In this document: piece by piece, positions 1-8,965 of the stretch
Layout: each line of letters starts with the position of its first letter
How positions within the stretch are numbered: position 1 is the stretch's first letter
From: JBNKHH01 sp050290245
GTDB lineage: Bacteria; Pseudomonadota; Alphaproteobacteria; Rhodobacterales; Rhodobacteraceae
NCBI GenBank assembly: GCA_050290245.1
Contig: JBNKHH010000035.1
Span: 59,586 to 123,585 of the forward strand
DNA length: 64,000 nt
Reading direction: 5' to 3'
Notes under the pieces: generated by a model
Databases searched by the model: none
What the model was told of the DNA's origin: nothing
Seen by the model: only the letters and a program-made list of their open reading frames with translations
Program-made: the position numbers and the translations under genes

Positions 1-2
1 TG

Positions 3-887
3 ATCCCCTTCGCAGTGCTTCTGCTCGCATTGTTTTGGTGGCGCCTTGACCCGGCGGATTCGGCGCTCTTGTCGGCTGTCGGCATCGTCGCGGTCAGCTT
101 CCTGCGTAGTTATCGCGGCGAGCGACTGACGCTGAAGAAACTGGCCGACACATTTGTCGACACCGGCGTTGGCATGGTGGACCTGATCCTTGTCGTTGCC
201 GCGGCTGGGTTTGTCATCGGCATTCTGAATATTACCGGGCTTGGCTTTGCTCTGACGCTGGTGCTGGTGGACGCGGTCGGTTCGAACGTGATCCTCCTGC
301 TCGGCATTTCGGCTGTGATCTGCGTGATACTGGGAATGGGCATGCCCACGTCGGGTGTCTATGTCCTTCTTGCAGCCCTGGTCGCGCCATCTCTGGTCCA
401 GGCGGGAATCGACCCGATCGCGGCGCACCTGTTCATTCTTTATTTCGGTATGATGTCGATGATCACACCGCCCGTGGCGCTCGCCGCGTTTGCGGCGGCG
501 ACGATCACCAAGGACGACCCTCTGAAGACGGGCCTGGCCTCCATGCGGGTTGGATGGGCGGCCTTTATCCTGCCTTTCGTCTTTGTCGCCACACCGGCCA
601 TTCTCATGGACGGCACCTGGGGCGAGATCATACTGAATACCGCGTTGACTGGCGTGGGGATCATGGCGGTGACAGCCGGGGTCGTGGGATTCTGGGGCCG
701 TCGCCTTGGGCCGCCTTTGCGTCTAAGCTACCTTGCAGCCGGGGCACTGGCCTTGCCGTTGGGCTTTCTTCCAGCCGGCGATATTGTTCACATCCCGGCG
801 GCATTGGCCGCCGTGGCGCTGGCCGTTGCCATGTGGGTTAGGATGCGAAATCAATCAGAAATGCAACAGGGAGGACTTTCACAATGA
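3..887 (+). CDS. TRAP transporter fused permease, C-terminal part
   Basis: This is the C-terminal part of a TRAP-type permease of the 4TM/12TM fusion (DctQM) class that works with TAXI binding proteins. The reading frame is open to the left edge, so the gene starts outside the window. Several hydrophobic helices are visible. The diagnostic DctM-type segments are a GMGMPTSGVY loop and a downstream MMSMITPPVALAAFAAA stretch. It would use an ion gradient to import an organic acid delivered by the periplasmic binding protein, which is encoded next with a 4-nt ATGA overlap. The substrate cannot be read from the sequence. Confidence 0.9.
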   Translation: MPFAVLLLALFWWRLDPADSALLSAVGIVAVSFLRSYRGERLTLKKLADTFVDTGVGMVDLILVVAAAGFVIGILNITGLGFALTLVLVDAVGSNVILLLGISAVICVILGMGMPTSGVYVLLAALVAPSLVQAGIDPIAAHLFILYFGMMSMITPPVALAAFAAATITKDDPLKTGLASMRVGWAAFILPFVFVATPAILMDGTWGEIILNTALTGVGIMAVTAGVVGFWGRRLGPPLRLSYLAAGALALPLGFLPAGDIVHIPAALAAVALAVAMWVRMRNQSEMQQGGLSQ

Positions 888-1858
888 ACATTTTCACCAG
901 GACGCTCGCAGTGACGGCTGCAGGCGTCTGCCTGAGCGCCGGCATGGCCGCCGCACAGGTCGTCACCATCGCAACCGGCGCTCAGGGCTCGCTTGCCTAT
1001 AACTCGGGTCAGGCCGTCGCGAAGGTCGCCAACGAGGCCGGGATCACCGCCCGGACCCAACCCCTCGTCGGCTATTTGCCCCTGATCAATAACGGCGAAG
1101 TCGATTTCGGTTTCTCGAACGGTGTCGAAGCAGGCTATGCGCATGCGGGCAACGGGAACTATGACCGGGCCAATCCGAACATCCGCCTTGTCGGCGTCAT
1201 GTTCCCGCTGACCACTTCGATCATGGCGCCTTGCGACCTGGGTCTGAAAACGGTCGCTGATCTCAAGGCCAAGGCCGCCGACTTGCGCATTGCTTCGGAA
1301 TACACCTCATCGACGATCATTCCCTTTTATATCCAGGGTGGCCTGGCGAACGCGGGATTGACCTACGACGACTTCCAGCAGGTGCCGGTTGCCTCGTTCG
1401 TTGCGGGCATCAACGCCCTTGGTGATGGTTTGGTCGACGTTGCGCTGGTCAGTCTCAACGCGGGTGCGGGCCAGCAGGCGGCGGTCAAACTGAAGGATCG
1501 CGGCGGGTTGTGCTATATCTCGCTCGACAACTCCGAGGCCGGGGTTCAGGCGTTCAAGGATTTCCTCCCGGCAGGCAATATTGTCGAGAGAAAGCAAAAC
1601 GAGAACATCAACGGGCTTCAATCCTACGATGCCAACCTGATGCAGATTCCCTGGGTCATGATGACCAACGCCGACGTCAGCGATGACCTCGTGTACACGA
1701 TGACCAAGGCAATCGCCGAGAACAAGGATGCCCTGAAGGAAAGCTTCGGCGCTTTTGGCGGGGCCAATGCGGCAACCATGGCCCCGGCGTCCAGCGTACC
1801 CTACCATCCCGGCGCCCTGAAATACTTTGAGGAAGCCGGAATCAAGGTTGGCGGCTGA
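884..1858 (+). CDS. TAXI family TRAP transporter solute-binding protein
   Basis: A 324-residue periplasmic protein. Residues 1-25 form a signal peptide ending in AGMAAAQ, and the mature part begins with the typical TAXI segment VVTIATGAQGSLAYNSGQ. It should capture a carboxylate or amino-acid-like substrate and hand it to the permease encoded upstream. The start overlaps the permease stop (ATGA) and follows a GGGAGG ribosome-binding site, so the two are co-translated. A strong terminator follows, which makes this the last gene of the transporter operon. The ligand is unknown. Confidence 0.92.
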   Translation: MNIFTRTLAVTAAGVCLSAGMAAAQVVTIATGAQGSLAYNSGQAVAKVANEAGITARTQPLVGYLPLINNGEVDFGFSNGVEAGYAHAGNGNYDRANPNIRLVGVMFPLTTSIMAPCDLGLKTVADLKAKAADLRIASEYTSSTIIPFYIQGGLANAGLTYDDFQQVPVASFVAGINALGDGLVDVALVSLNAGAGQQAAVKLKDRGGLCYISLDNSEAGVQAFKDFLPAGNIVERKQNENINGLQSYDANLMQIPWVMMTNADVSDDLVYTMTKAIAENKDALKESFGAFGGANAATMAPASSVPYHPGALKYFEEAGIKVGG

Positions 1859-1874
1859 ACACGAACGTAGATCG

Positions 1875-1903
1875 GCGCGCCGGTTCTTCGGCGCGCTTTT
1901 TTT
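1875..1903 (+). terminator. Rho-independent terminator after TRAP operon
   Basis: A perfect 8-bp GC stem (GCGCGCCG with CGGCGCGC), a 6-nt loop and a run of seven T. It sits 17 nt after the binding-protein stop and just before the dienelactone hydrolase start. Confidence 0.9.
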
Positions 1904-1912
1904 CAGAGGACA

Positions 1913-2581
1913 ATGACAATGATGACCGAACTGACGGCCGCTGACGGCCACAAGCTCGACTGCTGGATTGAACCGGCCAAGGGAGACCGCCGCGGCGGCG
2001 TCGTTATCCTTCAGGAAATATTCGGCGTGACCGACCAACTCAAGTCTGTGGCAGCGACCTATGCCGGGCATGGCTACGAGGTCGCAATTCCGGCCCTGTT
2101 CGACCGCCGGAAAAAGGGTGCCGTCATTGCTTTTTCGGACGCGCCTGCGGGCCGTGATTTGATGCTGGGATTGAAGCTGGACGAGACCATGATGGACGTG
2201 GAAGCCGCAGTGTCCGCACTGTCCGCGAACGGCGGCAAGGTCGGCGTGATCGGCTTTTGCTGGGGCGGGGGGCTCGCCATCCGTGCCGCGCAAGTCTCGA
2301 ACATCGCCGCCGCCGTGTCCTTCTACGGGACGCGTTTGGCGGATTATCTCTCGGACCCGCTCAAGGCGCCGGTCCAGGGACATTGGGGCACCGAAGACGG
2401 CCATGCGCCTGCGGAGATGCTGGCCGAGCTCAAAGCGTATTATCCGGATGTCGAAATCCATACCTATGACGGTGCCGGACATGCTTTCGCAAACGACCAT
2501 CGCCCGGCGAGTTATGTGCCCGAGGATGCATCTCTGGCGCACGAGCGCGCCATGGCATTCCTGGACAGGCACCTGTCCTAG
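1913..2581 (+). CDS. Dienelactone hydrolase family protein
   Basis: A 222-residue cytoplasmic alpha/beta hydrolase of the dienelactone hydrolase family. The nucleophile is Cys116 in the GFCWGGG elbow. Asp163 and His191 (in GAGHAF) complete the Cys-Asp-His triad, at spacings typical of the family. Such enzymes open lactone rings in chloroaromatic breakdown, but many family members are uncharacterised esterases. It sits alone between two terminators, so the neighbours give no pathway. Two Met codons lie close together near the start (1913 and 1919/1922), so the exact start is uncertain by a few residues. Confidence 0.9.
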   Translation: MTMMTELTAADGHKLDCWIEPAKGDRRGGVVILQEIFGVTDQLKSVAATYAGHGYEVAIPALFDRRKKGAVIAFSDAPAGRDLMLGLKLDETMMDVEAAVSALSANGGKVGVIGFCWGGGLAIRAAQVSNIAAAVSFYGTRLADYLSDPLKAPVQGHWGTEDGHAPAEMLAELKAYYPDVEIHTYDGAGHAFANDHRPASYVPEDASLAHERAMAFLDRHLS

Positions 2582-2610
2582 CAGATTTCTTCTGCAAGCT
2601 ATTGTTTTCA

Positions 2611-2640
2611 GGGGCGCTCCGGCCATCGGGGCGCCCTTTC
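2611..2640 (+). terminator. Rho-independent terminator after dienelactone hydrolase
   Basis: GGGCGC pairs with GCGCCC, with an inner CCG/CGG extension, followed by TTTC. It is placed 30 nt after the hydrolase stop. Confidence 0.75.
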
Positions 2641-2691
2641 ATATTTGAAATCTTAATTTGTTGTAATATCTCGTGCGCGTTGAAAATGTTG

Positions 2692-2719
2692 ATTTATATG
2701 ACGAATTTGAGATATAAAT
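2692..2719. promoter_or_regulatory. AT-rich inverted repeat upstream of GntR gene
   Basis: ATTTATAT and ATATAAAT form a perfect 8-bp inverted repeat with a 12-nt spacer. They lie in a distinctly AT-rich stretch (about 2640-2730) upstream of the GntR regulator. This is a candidate promoter/operator region. Binding by the adjacent regulator is inferred from position only. Confidence 0.35.
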
Positions 2720-2841
2720 GACAAATCGTGCATGACAGATGGGCCGGAGGGACTTGGCTATTGGCCGTCATTGCACACGATCCGGCAGGCGGGCCGGATA
2801 CTGCGGCGTCTTCGGGCGCATCGGCAGGAGGCGAAAGGTTG

Positions 2842-3579
2842 ATGGGGAGCCGAGCCTTGGCACAGGATGAAAAGCGCGGGCACAGCCGCAAACGTCTGGC
2901 CGATGTCGCCTTTGAGAGATTGATGCAGGCCATCAAATCCGGCGCTTACGGCGAGGGCGAACGTCTGCCGACCGAGCATGATCTTGCGGGCGAGTTTCAG
3001 GTTTCCCGCCCTGTCATCCGAGAGGCGCTGAAACGTCTGCGCGATCAGGGACTGATCTATTCGCGACAAGGCGCCGGCAGTTTCGTGCGCCAATCCGGAG
3101 TGAAGAATCCCCTTGGATTCGGCCAGATTGAAAACATCGCCGACCTGCAGCGATGCTACGAATTTCGCATTACGCTGGAGCCGGAGGCCGCGGCAGCAGC
3201 GGCCGGAAAGCACAGCGAAAACTCGCTGGAGGAGATCAGGGCGGCGCTTGAATTGATGAGGGACGCAACAGTACGCCAACGGCATCGTGAAGACGCGGAC
3301 TTTCAGTTTCATCTCGCCATCGCTCGGGCCAGCGAAAACCGGTACTTTTTTATCGCGATGGAGGCTTTGAAGGATCACATCGCCGTCGGCATGCAGTTCC
3401 ACGGGCTGACGCTAAGGTCGGCGCCGGGTGGTTTGACGGGTGTTTTTGAGGAACATCGCGGTATCTATGAGGCGATCGCCAACAACGAACCGGACAACGC
3501 CCGCAAAAGGATGCGGGCACATCTGATCGGTTCGCGAGAGCGCTTGTTCGAAGGCCGTCGCGCTGACCTGGACCAGTAG
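2842..3579 (+). CDS. GntR family transcriptional regulator (FadR/FCD type)
   Basis: A 245-residue regulator. An N-terminal GntR winged helix (about residues 18-85) contains LPTEHDLAGEFQVSRPVIRE. It is followed by an all-helical FCD ligand domain with conserved Asp/His positions (DADFQFHLAIA and later His residues) that usually bind a metal and a carboxylate. The start at 2842 was chosen because an AGGAGG box lies 10 nt upstream and the family N-terminus begins there. The frame stays open upstream to 2728, but that part has no family resemblance. It probably controls the TRAP transporter or the DapA-family lyase next door. Confidence 0.88.
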   Translation: MGSRALAQDEKRGHSRKRLADVAFERLMQAIKSGAYGEGERLPTEHDLAGEFQVSRPVIREALKRLRDQGLIYSRQGAGSFVRQSGVKNPLGFGQIENIADLQRCYEFRITLEPEAAAAAAGKHSENSLEEIRAALELMRDATVRQRHREDADFQFHLAIARASENRYFFIAMEALKDHIAVGMQFHGLTLRSAPGGLTGVFEEHRGIYEAIANNEPDNARKRMRAHLIGSRERLFEGRRADLDQ

Positions 3580-3743
3580 GGCGCGCGCAAAATCTCTTCG
3601 ACATCGTTCGCGGACACATCTCGCGAGAAGCCGTCGACAAGGCAGCGGAGTCCACGGACCTCTTCCGCTTGGGGTCGCTTGTCCCCGGCCTGAAGACCAT
3701 GGCTGGACAGGCGCAAAGCAATCGCCTGATCGATCCCGATCTT

Positions 3744-4649
3744 TCAGGCTTGCAGCTTCTGCATTTCGGCCCAAACATCTTCGCGCTCGGTCTCGGTCAG
3801 TTCGACGAGGGGCGGCATCAGGTTCAGCCATTCCATGTTGTCATAGCGCCGTGCCAGCATCGCCTTGATCGTCGGCTGCTGCACATAGCGGGTCGACAGG
3901 GTGCGCCATTCGAGGATCCGCGCCTGCGCGGCCTCGACCACGTCGGCCTTTGACGGATCCTGCCAGTTGTCCCAGACCACGCGCAGCGCGTCCGAACGCA
4001 GGTTCGACGTGGCCGTAATGCAGCCCGCGCCACCCATCCTCAAAAGCGGGTACATGACCGGGTCTGCGCCCGCCAGCACGCCGAGGTCGGGAAAGCGCGC
4101 GCAGGTTTCTCTCAGCACGTCCATGTCGCCAAAACTGTCCTTGATGCCGACGACGATGCCCGGAAATTCTTGCATCAGCTGCTCGATCAGGGTGTGGCTG
4201 ATCGGTGTCTGCGAGACCTGGGGGATGTGGTAGAGAACAATCTTCAGCCGATCATCCCCCACACCCGAAATGACGCGGGCATAAAAGCGGAACAGGCCTT
4301 CGTCGCTGACGTTCTTGTAGTAATGGGGAGGAAGCATGACCACGCCCTTGGCACCCGCCTTGACGGCGTGCGTGGTCAGTTCGACCGTGTCCTCTACTGA
4401 CAAGGCCCCGGTGCCGGGCAAAAGTGTTTCCGCCGGCGTCCCGCCTTCGATGGCGGCTTCAAGAAGTGCCTTGCGCTGACCGACGCCAAAGCTGTTTGCC
4501 TCGCCCGTTGTGCCCAGCATCGCGATGCCGTGGCAGCCGTCGTTGAGCAGCGCCCGGCAGTGGGTTGCGAACAATTCGAGGTTCGGGGTGCCGTCCGCGC
4601 TGACCGGTGTTGCCGCCGCGCAGTGCACTCCTTGTATGGCGTGTTTCAT
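3744..4649 (-). CDS. Dihydrodipicolinate synthase family protein
   Basis: A 301-residue TIM-barrel aldolase/lyase of the DapA/NanA family. The GTTGE motif (residues 46-50), Tyr140 and the Schiff-base Lys170 in GIKDSFGD are present. The family includes dihydrodipicolinate synthase, sialic-acid lyase and sugar-acid dehydratases. Since it lies in a catabolic cluster with a GntR regulator and a carboxylate transporter, a sugar-acid or keto-acid lyase is more likely than lysine synthesis (inference). The start is set at 4649 by a GGGGGAG ribosome-binding site. The frame remains open further upstream but that part looks non-coding. Confidence 0.85.
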   Translation of the reverse strand: MKHAIQGVHCAAATPVSADGTPNLELFATHCRALLNDGCHGIAMLGTTGEANSFGVGQRKALLEAAIEGGTPAETLLPGTGALSVEDTVELTTHAVKAGAKGVVMLPPHYYKNVSDEGLFRFYARVISGVGDDRLKIVLYHIPQVSQTPISHTLIEQLMQEFPGIVVGIKDSFGDMDVLRETCARFPDLGVLAGADPVMYPLLRMGGAGCITATSNLRSDALRVVWDNWQDPSKADVVEAAQARILEWRTLSTRYVQQPTIKAMLARRYDNMEWLNLMPPLVELTETEREDVWAEMQKLQA

Positions 4650-4967
4650 TTGTCTCCCCCGTCGCAGGCCGCCGCGTATCGACGATGGCCGAACCTGTGT
4701 TTCCGTAGCCGGTTGTCCGACGACGACGTTCGCCGCCATGTCAGAGGCCACCAGTTTCATCGGAATGTACCCTTGGTCGTGGGAATTGGCGACCACCAGA
4801 TCACGGCCCCACTTGCAAGGGCGGCAAATCACTCGGGCACCGGCTCGATAGTCCTCGGTGCCAAAGGGAAGGGGCGCCCCGCTACATCCATTGGAACCCG
4901 GACTGTCCCGGCCCAGGACATGGGCGAGGCAATCGACACGCATTGCGGCACCCGCATGGACCGGGGA
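4650..4967. other. Intergenic region with no recognised gene
   Basis: A 318-bp stretch between the DapA-family gene and the Lrp regulator, both transcribed leftwards. It has open frames on both strands but none shows a family signature or a ribosome-binding site. It probably holds the promoter of the DapA-family gene. Confidence 0.4.
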
Positions 4968-5435
4968 CTATCCGAGGTTCAGCGCAGTCTCCTCGACCAC
5001 CGCTTCCATGGCCACGTAGCTTGACGTCGAGGCGACATGGGGAAGAGCCGAGATGCGCTCGCCCATGATGCGCCGGTACTCGCCGATATCGCGCGAGCGT
5101 ACCTTGATCAGGTAGTCGAACCCGCCCGCGATCATATAGCATTCCTCGACCTCTTCGATGGCCCGCACCGCTTTGTTGAACTCGTCCAGGGCCTTCGCGC
5201 GGGTGTCCTCGAGGCGGACTTCGACATAGGTCACATGGGTCAGGCCCAGCTTCAGCGGCGACAGCATCGCGCGATAGCCGGTGATCAACCCCATCTCCTC
5301 CATCTGTCGGACGCGCGCAGCAACGGGCGTTTTCGATAGGCCGACCCGGCGGGCCAACTCGGCCATGGGGATGCGGGCATTCACGGTAAGTTCGGCGAGG
5401 ATCTTCCTGTCGGTGGCGTCCAGATCGACTGTCAT
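4968..5435 (-). CDS. putR: Lrp/AsnC family regulator, probable PutR
   Basis: A 155-residue Lrp/AsnC regulator. The N-terminal HTH contains ILAELTVNARIPMAELARRVGLS, given here as ILAELTVNAR then IPMAELARRV. The C-terminal RAM/AsnC ligand domain contains the ECYMIAGGFDYL segment. It is divergent from putA across about 115 bp, the arrangement known for PutR, the proline-responsive activator of putA in Rhodobacter. The start was taken at the Met of MTVDLDATDRKIL, which matches the family. The symbol rests on this arrangement. Confidence 0.88.
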   Translation of the reverse strand: MTVDLDATDRKILAELTVNARIPMAELARRVGLSKTPVAARVRQMEEMGLITGYRAMLSPLKLGLTHVTYVEVRLEDTRAKALDEFNKAVRAIEEVEECYMIAGGFDYLIKVRSRDIGEYRRIMGERISALPHVASTSSYVAMEAVVEETALNLG

Positions 5436-5551
5436 GGCCTGTCGTTCCTTGCAAAATAGTTCGATCAGACTGCATGAAGTTAATAAAATGGTCAAATCGC
5501 CTATCGCGCATTTGGTAGAATGCCTTCGTCCCCTCCGTCCAGGAATGTCCA

Positions 5552-8500
5552 ATGAGCACGCCAGATCTTACCCGTTTTACCCACGACGCGAAATTCGCTC
5601 CCGAGGCGGCGATGCTGAAAAAACTGAGCGACCTTGCGTCCTTGTCAAATGCCGACAGGCAGCGGATCAGCAATGCGGCGGCGGGCCTCGTCACCCGCAT
5701 CCGTGCCGAAGCCAAACCCTCGCTGATGGAGCATTTCCTCGCCGAATATGGTCTTTCGACCCGCGAAGGTGTCGCGCTGATGTGTCTGGCCGAGGCCATG
5801 CTGCGCGTCCCCGACGCCGAAACCATTGATGCCCTCATCGAGGATAAGATCGCGCCCTCCGACTGGGGGCGCCACATGGGCGAAGCCTCGTCGCAACTGG
5901 TCAATGCCTCGACCTGGGCGCTGATGCTGACAGGCCGTGTGCTGGACGATGAAAAGCCCGGCCTTGCGGGTGTTTTGCGCGGTGCCATCAAGAGGCTGGG
6001 CGAACCGGTCATCCGCACGGCGGTTTCGCGCGCGATGAAGGAAATGGGGCGCCAGTTCGTCCTGGGCGAAACCATCGTCAAGGCCCTCGAACGCGCCAGG
6101 GGGCAAGAGGCGAGGGGGTACACCTACAGCTATGACATGCTGGGCGAGGCGGCCATGACCCAAGCCGACGCCGACCGCTATGCCCGCGCTTATGCCAACG
6201 CGATCGCGGGCATCGCCGAGAGCTGCACAAAACCGACGGTCGAAGAAAACCCCGGCATCTCGATCAAACTCTCCGCACTACACCCCCGCTATGAGGTGGC
6301 CCAGGAGGACCGCGTTCTCAGCGACCTTGTCCCCGTGGTTCTTGATCTCGCGCGCCGGGCAAAAGCTGCCGGCATGGGTCTTAACATCGACGCCGAAGAG
6401 CAGGACCGCCTTGTCCTGTCACTCAAGGTGATCGCCGCCGTCCTCGCCTCTCCCGACCTTGCCGGATGGGACGGTTTCGGCGTCGTGGTTCAGGCCTATG
6501 GCAAACGCGCACCCCTAGTTATCGACTGGCTGAACGACCTCGCCACGGCGCTCGACCGCTGCATCATGGTACGGCTGGTGAAGGGAGCCTATTGGGACAC
6601 CGAGATGAAGCACGCACAGGTCGAAGGCCACGCGGGCTTTCCACTCTACACCACGAAACCGGCGACCGATGTCAGCTATATCGCCTGCGCAAGGAAACTC
6701 TTTGACTACAGCGACCGTATCTACCCCCAGTTCGCCACCCACAACGCCCATTCCGTCGCCGCCATCCTTGACATGGCGGACGGCCGCCCGTTCGAGTTCC
6801 AGCGTCTCCACGGCATGGGCGAGCGTCTGCATGACATCGTCCTGAAAGACACGAAGGGCCGCTGCCGCATCTATGCCCCTGTGGGCGCACACCGCGACCT
6901 ACTAGCTTATCTCGTGCGGCGGCTTTTGGAAAATGGCGCCAACTCGTCCTTCGTCAACCAGATCGTCGACGAAGATGTGACCCCGGCCGACATCGCGACC
7001 GACCCGTTCGATGCCGTGGTCAACACCAAGCCGCCTGCGGGGCTTGTGCCGCCAAGTGCCCTGTTCGGAACGGATCGGAAGAACTCGATCGGGTTCGACC
7101 TTACTGACGCCGACACGCTCGCCCGGATCGAGACCGCGTGTAACGTTCCTCTGCCGGACGCTGCGCCGATAACGGCGCGGCCGGCCACTGGCGCCCCTCA
7201 AGTCATCATCAACCCCGCTACCGGCGACGCCGTCGCAACCGTTACCGAGGCCGACGCCGCAACTGCCACCCGAGCCATCGAGGATGCCCACGCCTGGCAG
7301 GCTCCGGTTGATCAACGCGCCGCCGCCCTGCGCCGTGCCGCGGATCTCTATGAGGAGAACTTTGGCCCGATCTTTGCAGCGCTCACGCAAGAGGCCGGAA
7401 AGACTCTGCCAGACGCCGTCGGAGAACTGCGCGAAGCGGTTGATTTTTTGCGATATTATGCGTCACGGGCTGAAGAGTCAGACCCTGCGCCGCGCGGTGT
7501 CTTTACCGCCATTTCCCCTTGGAACTTCCCGCTGGCGATTTTCACTGGCCAGATCGCCGCCGCCCTGGCTGCCGGGAATGGCGTCCTGGCCAAACCGGCC
7601 GAACAGACGCCGATCATTGCTGCCATGGCCGTGCGTTTGCTGCACGAAGCAGGCGTGCCGGTATCCGCGCTCCAGCTTTTGCCGGGGCAGGGTGGCGCCG
7701 TTGGCGCAGCCCTGACTTCGGACGCCCGCGTCAATGGTGTCGTCTTCACCGGCTCGACCGAGACGGCGCGCGTGATCCAGTCCAGCATGGCCGATCACAT
7801 GATCCCGGGAACGCCGCTCATCGCGGAAACCGGCGGGCTGAACGCGATGATCGTCGACTCCACCGCCCTGCCTGAACAGGCCGTCCGCGACATCCTCGCC
7901 TCGGCCTTTCAATCGGCAGGCCAGCGCTGCTCGGCGTTGAGGTGCCTGTACGTCCAGGAGGATATTGCAGCCAACCTGATCGAGATGTTGACGGGTGCAA
8001 TGGACGATCTGACAATCGGCGATCCCCGGCACCTGTCGACCGATGTCGGGCCTGTCATCGATGACGAAGCCCAGGCCGAGATCGCAGCCCACATCGCCAC
8101 CGCGCGCGCCGAAGGACGGGTGCTGCACAGCCTCGCCGCACCGGTGGAGGGCCATTTCATCGCGCCGACATTGATAAAGGTGGCGTCAATCGCGGCGCTC
8201 AAGCGCGAGATTTTCGGCCCCGTGCTGCACATCGCCACCTTCGCCGCCAACGAGGTGGACCGGGTCATCGCCGAGGTGAACGCCACTGGCTACGGGCTGA
8301 CTTTCGGGCTTCACACCCGTATCGATTCACGCGTGCAAGAGATCGCCAACGGCATCCATGCCGGCAATCTCTATGTGAACCGCAACCAGATCGGCGCTAT
8401 CGTCGGCAGTCAGCCTTTCGGCGGAGAAGGTCTGTCGGGAACCGGCCCCAAGGCTGGCGGTCCGGCATACCTTACCCGGTTTGCGCGGCCCGCTCCGGCC

Positions 8501-8965
8501 GCAGCGCCAGGAGTTTGGGAGGGGGCGGCAGATGTCGATGCGCTGCAACGGCAGCTGTCTGGCACATGGTCGTCCGGGCTTCTCGAACAGGAAGACCTGC
8601 CCGGACCGACGGGCGAAGACAATTGCCTGCGTCTCTATCAGCGTGCGCCGCTGCTGTGCCTGGGGCCGGGCGAGGAAGCCGCGCGCGAACAAGCCCGTCA
8701 GGTCCAGGCCCTCGGCGGTGTCGCCGTGGTGTCCCAAGGCGAACTCGCCCCCCAGGCTCTGTCTGCGCTCCGGGGATTTTCCGGAGCCCTTTGGTGGGGT
8801 GACAAGGACACCGCTCGCGCCTATGCACAGGCCCTCGCCGGGCGGGCAGGTGCGATACTGCCACTTGTGACAATGGTGCCGGACAAGGGATATGCCGTGC
8901 TGGAACGTCATCTTTGCATCGACACCACCGCGGCGGGCGGCAACGCGTCTTTGCTGTCGGGTTAG
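5552..8965 (+). CDS. putA: Bifunctional proline dehydrogenase/P5C dehydrogenase PutA
   Basis: A 1137-residue PutA. The N-terminal FAD proline dehydrogenase barrel (about residues 70-470) contains KLSALHPRYE and RLVKGAYWD. The aldehyde dehydrogenase domain (about 540-1000) has FTAISPWNFPLAIF, the catalytic Glu in AETGGLNAM and the catalytic Cys in GQRCSALR. Together they oxidise proline to glutamate via P5C with substrate channelling, at the inner face of the membrane. There is no N-terminal ribbon-helix-helix domain, so this PutA is not self-regulating. The divergent Lrp-type gene takes that role. The roughly 110-residue C-terminal extension is the usual tail of long-form PutA. Confidence 0.97.
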   Translation: MSTPDLTRFTHDAKFAPEAAMLKKLSDLASLSNADRQRISNAAAGLVTRIRAEAKPSLMEHFLAEYGLSTREGVALMCLAEAMLRVPDAETIDALIEDKIAPSDWGRHMGEASSQLVNASTWALMLTGRVLDDEKPGLAGVLRGAIKRLGEPVIRTAVSRAMKEMGRQFVLGETIVKALERARGQEARGYTYSYDMLGEAAMTQADADRYARAYANAIAGIAESCTKPTVEENPGISIKLSALHPRYEVAQEDRVLSDLVPVVLDLARRAKAAGMGLNIDAEEQDRLVLSLKVIAAVLASPDLAGWDGFGVVVQAYGKRAPLVIDWLNDLATALDRCIMVRLVKGAYWDTEMKHAQVEGHAGFPLYTTKPATDVSYIACARKLFDYSDRIYPQFATHNAHSVAAILDMADGRPFEFQRLHGMGERLHDIVLKDTKGRCRIYAPVGAHRDLLAYLVRRLLENGANSSFVNQIVDEDVTPADIATDPFDAVVNTKPPAGLVPPSALFGTDRKNSIGFDLTDADTLARIETACNVPLPDAAPITARPATGAPQVIINPATGDAVATVTEADAATATRAIEDAHAWQAPVDQRAAALRRAADLYEENFGPIFAALTQEAGKTLPDAVGELREAVDFLRYYASRAEESDPAPRGVFTAISPWNFPLAIFTGQIAAALAAGNGVLAKPAEQTPIIAAMAVRLLHEAGVPVSALQLLPGQGGAVGAALTSDARVNGVVFTGSTETARVIQSSMADHMIPGTPLIAETGGLNAMIVDSTALPEQAVRDILASAFQSAGQRCSALRCLYVQEDIAANLIEMLTGAMDDLTIGDPRHLSTDVGPVIDDEAQAEIAAHIATARAEGRVLHSLAAPVEGHFIAPTLIKVASIAALKREIFGPVLHIATFAANEVDRVIAEVNATGYGLTFGLHTRIDSRVQEIANGIHAGNLYVNRNQIGAIVGSQPFGGEGLSGTGPKAGGPAYLTRFARPAPAAAPGVWEGAADVDALQRQLSGTWSSGLLEQEDLPGPTGEDNCLRLYQRAPLLCLGPGEEAAREQARQVQALGGVAVVSQGELAPQALSALRGFSGALWWGDKDTARAYAQALAGRAGAILPLVTMVPDKGYAVLERHLCIDTTAAGGNASLLSG

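Noticed and set aside
1307..2626. Long minus-strand frame across the TAXI and hydrolase genes
   Set aside because: It is antisense to two well-supported genes, with no family signature and no start site; a by-product of high GC.
4882..6123. 413-codon minus-strand frame
   Set aside because: It runs through the Lrp gene in another frame and antisense to putA; Ser/Arg-rich and not protein-like.
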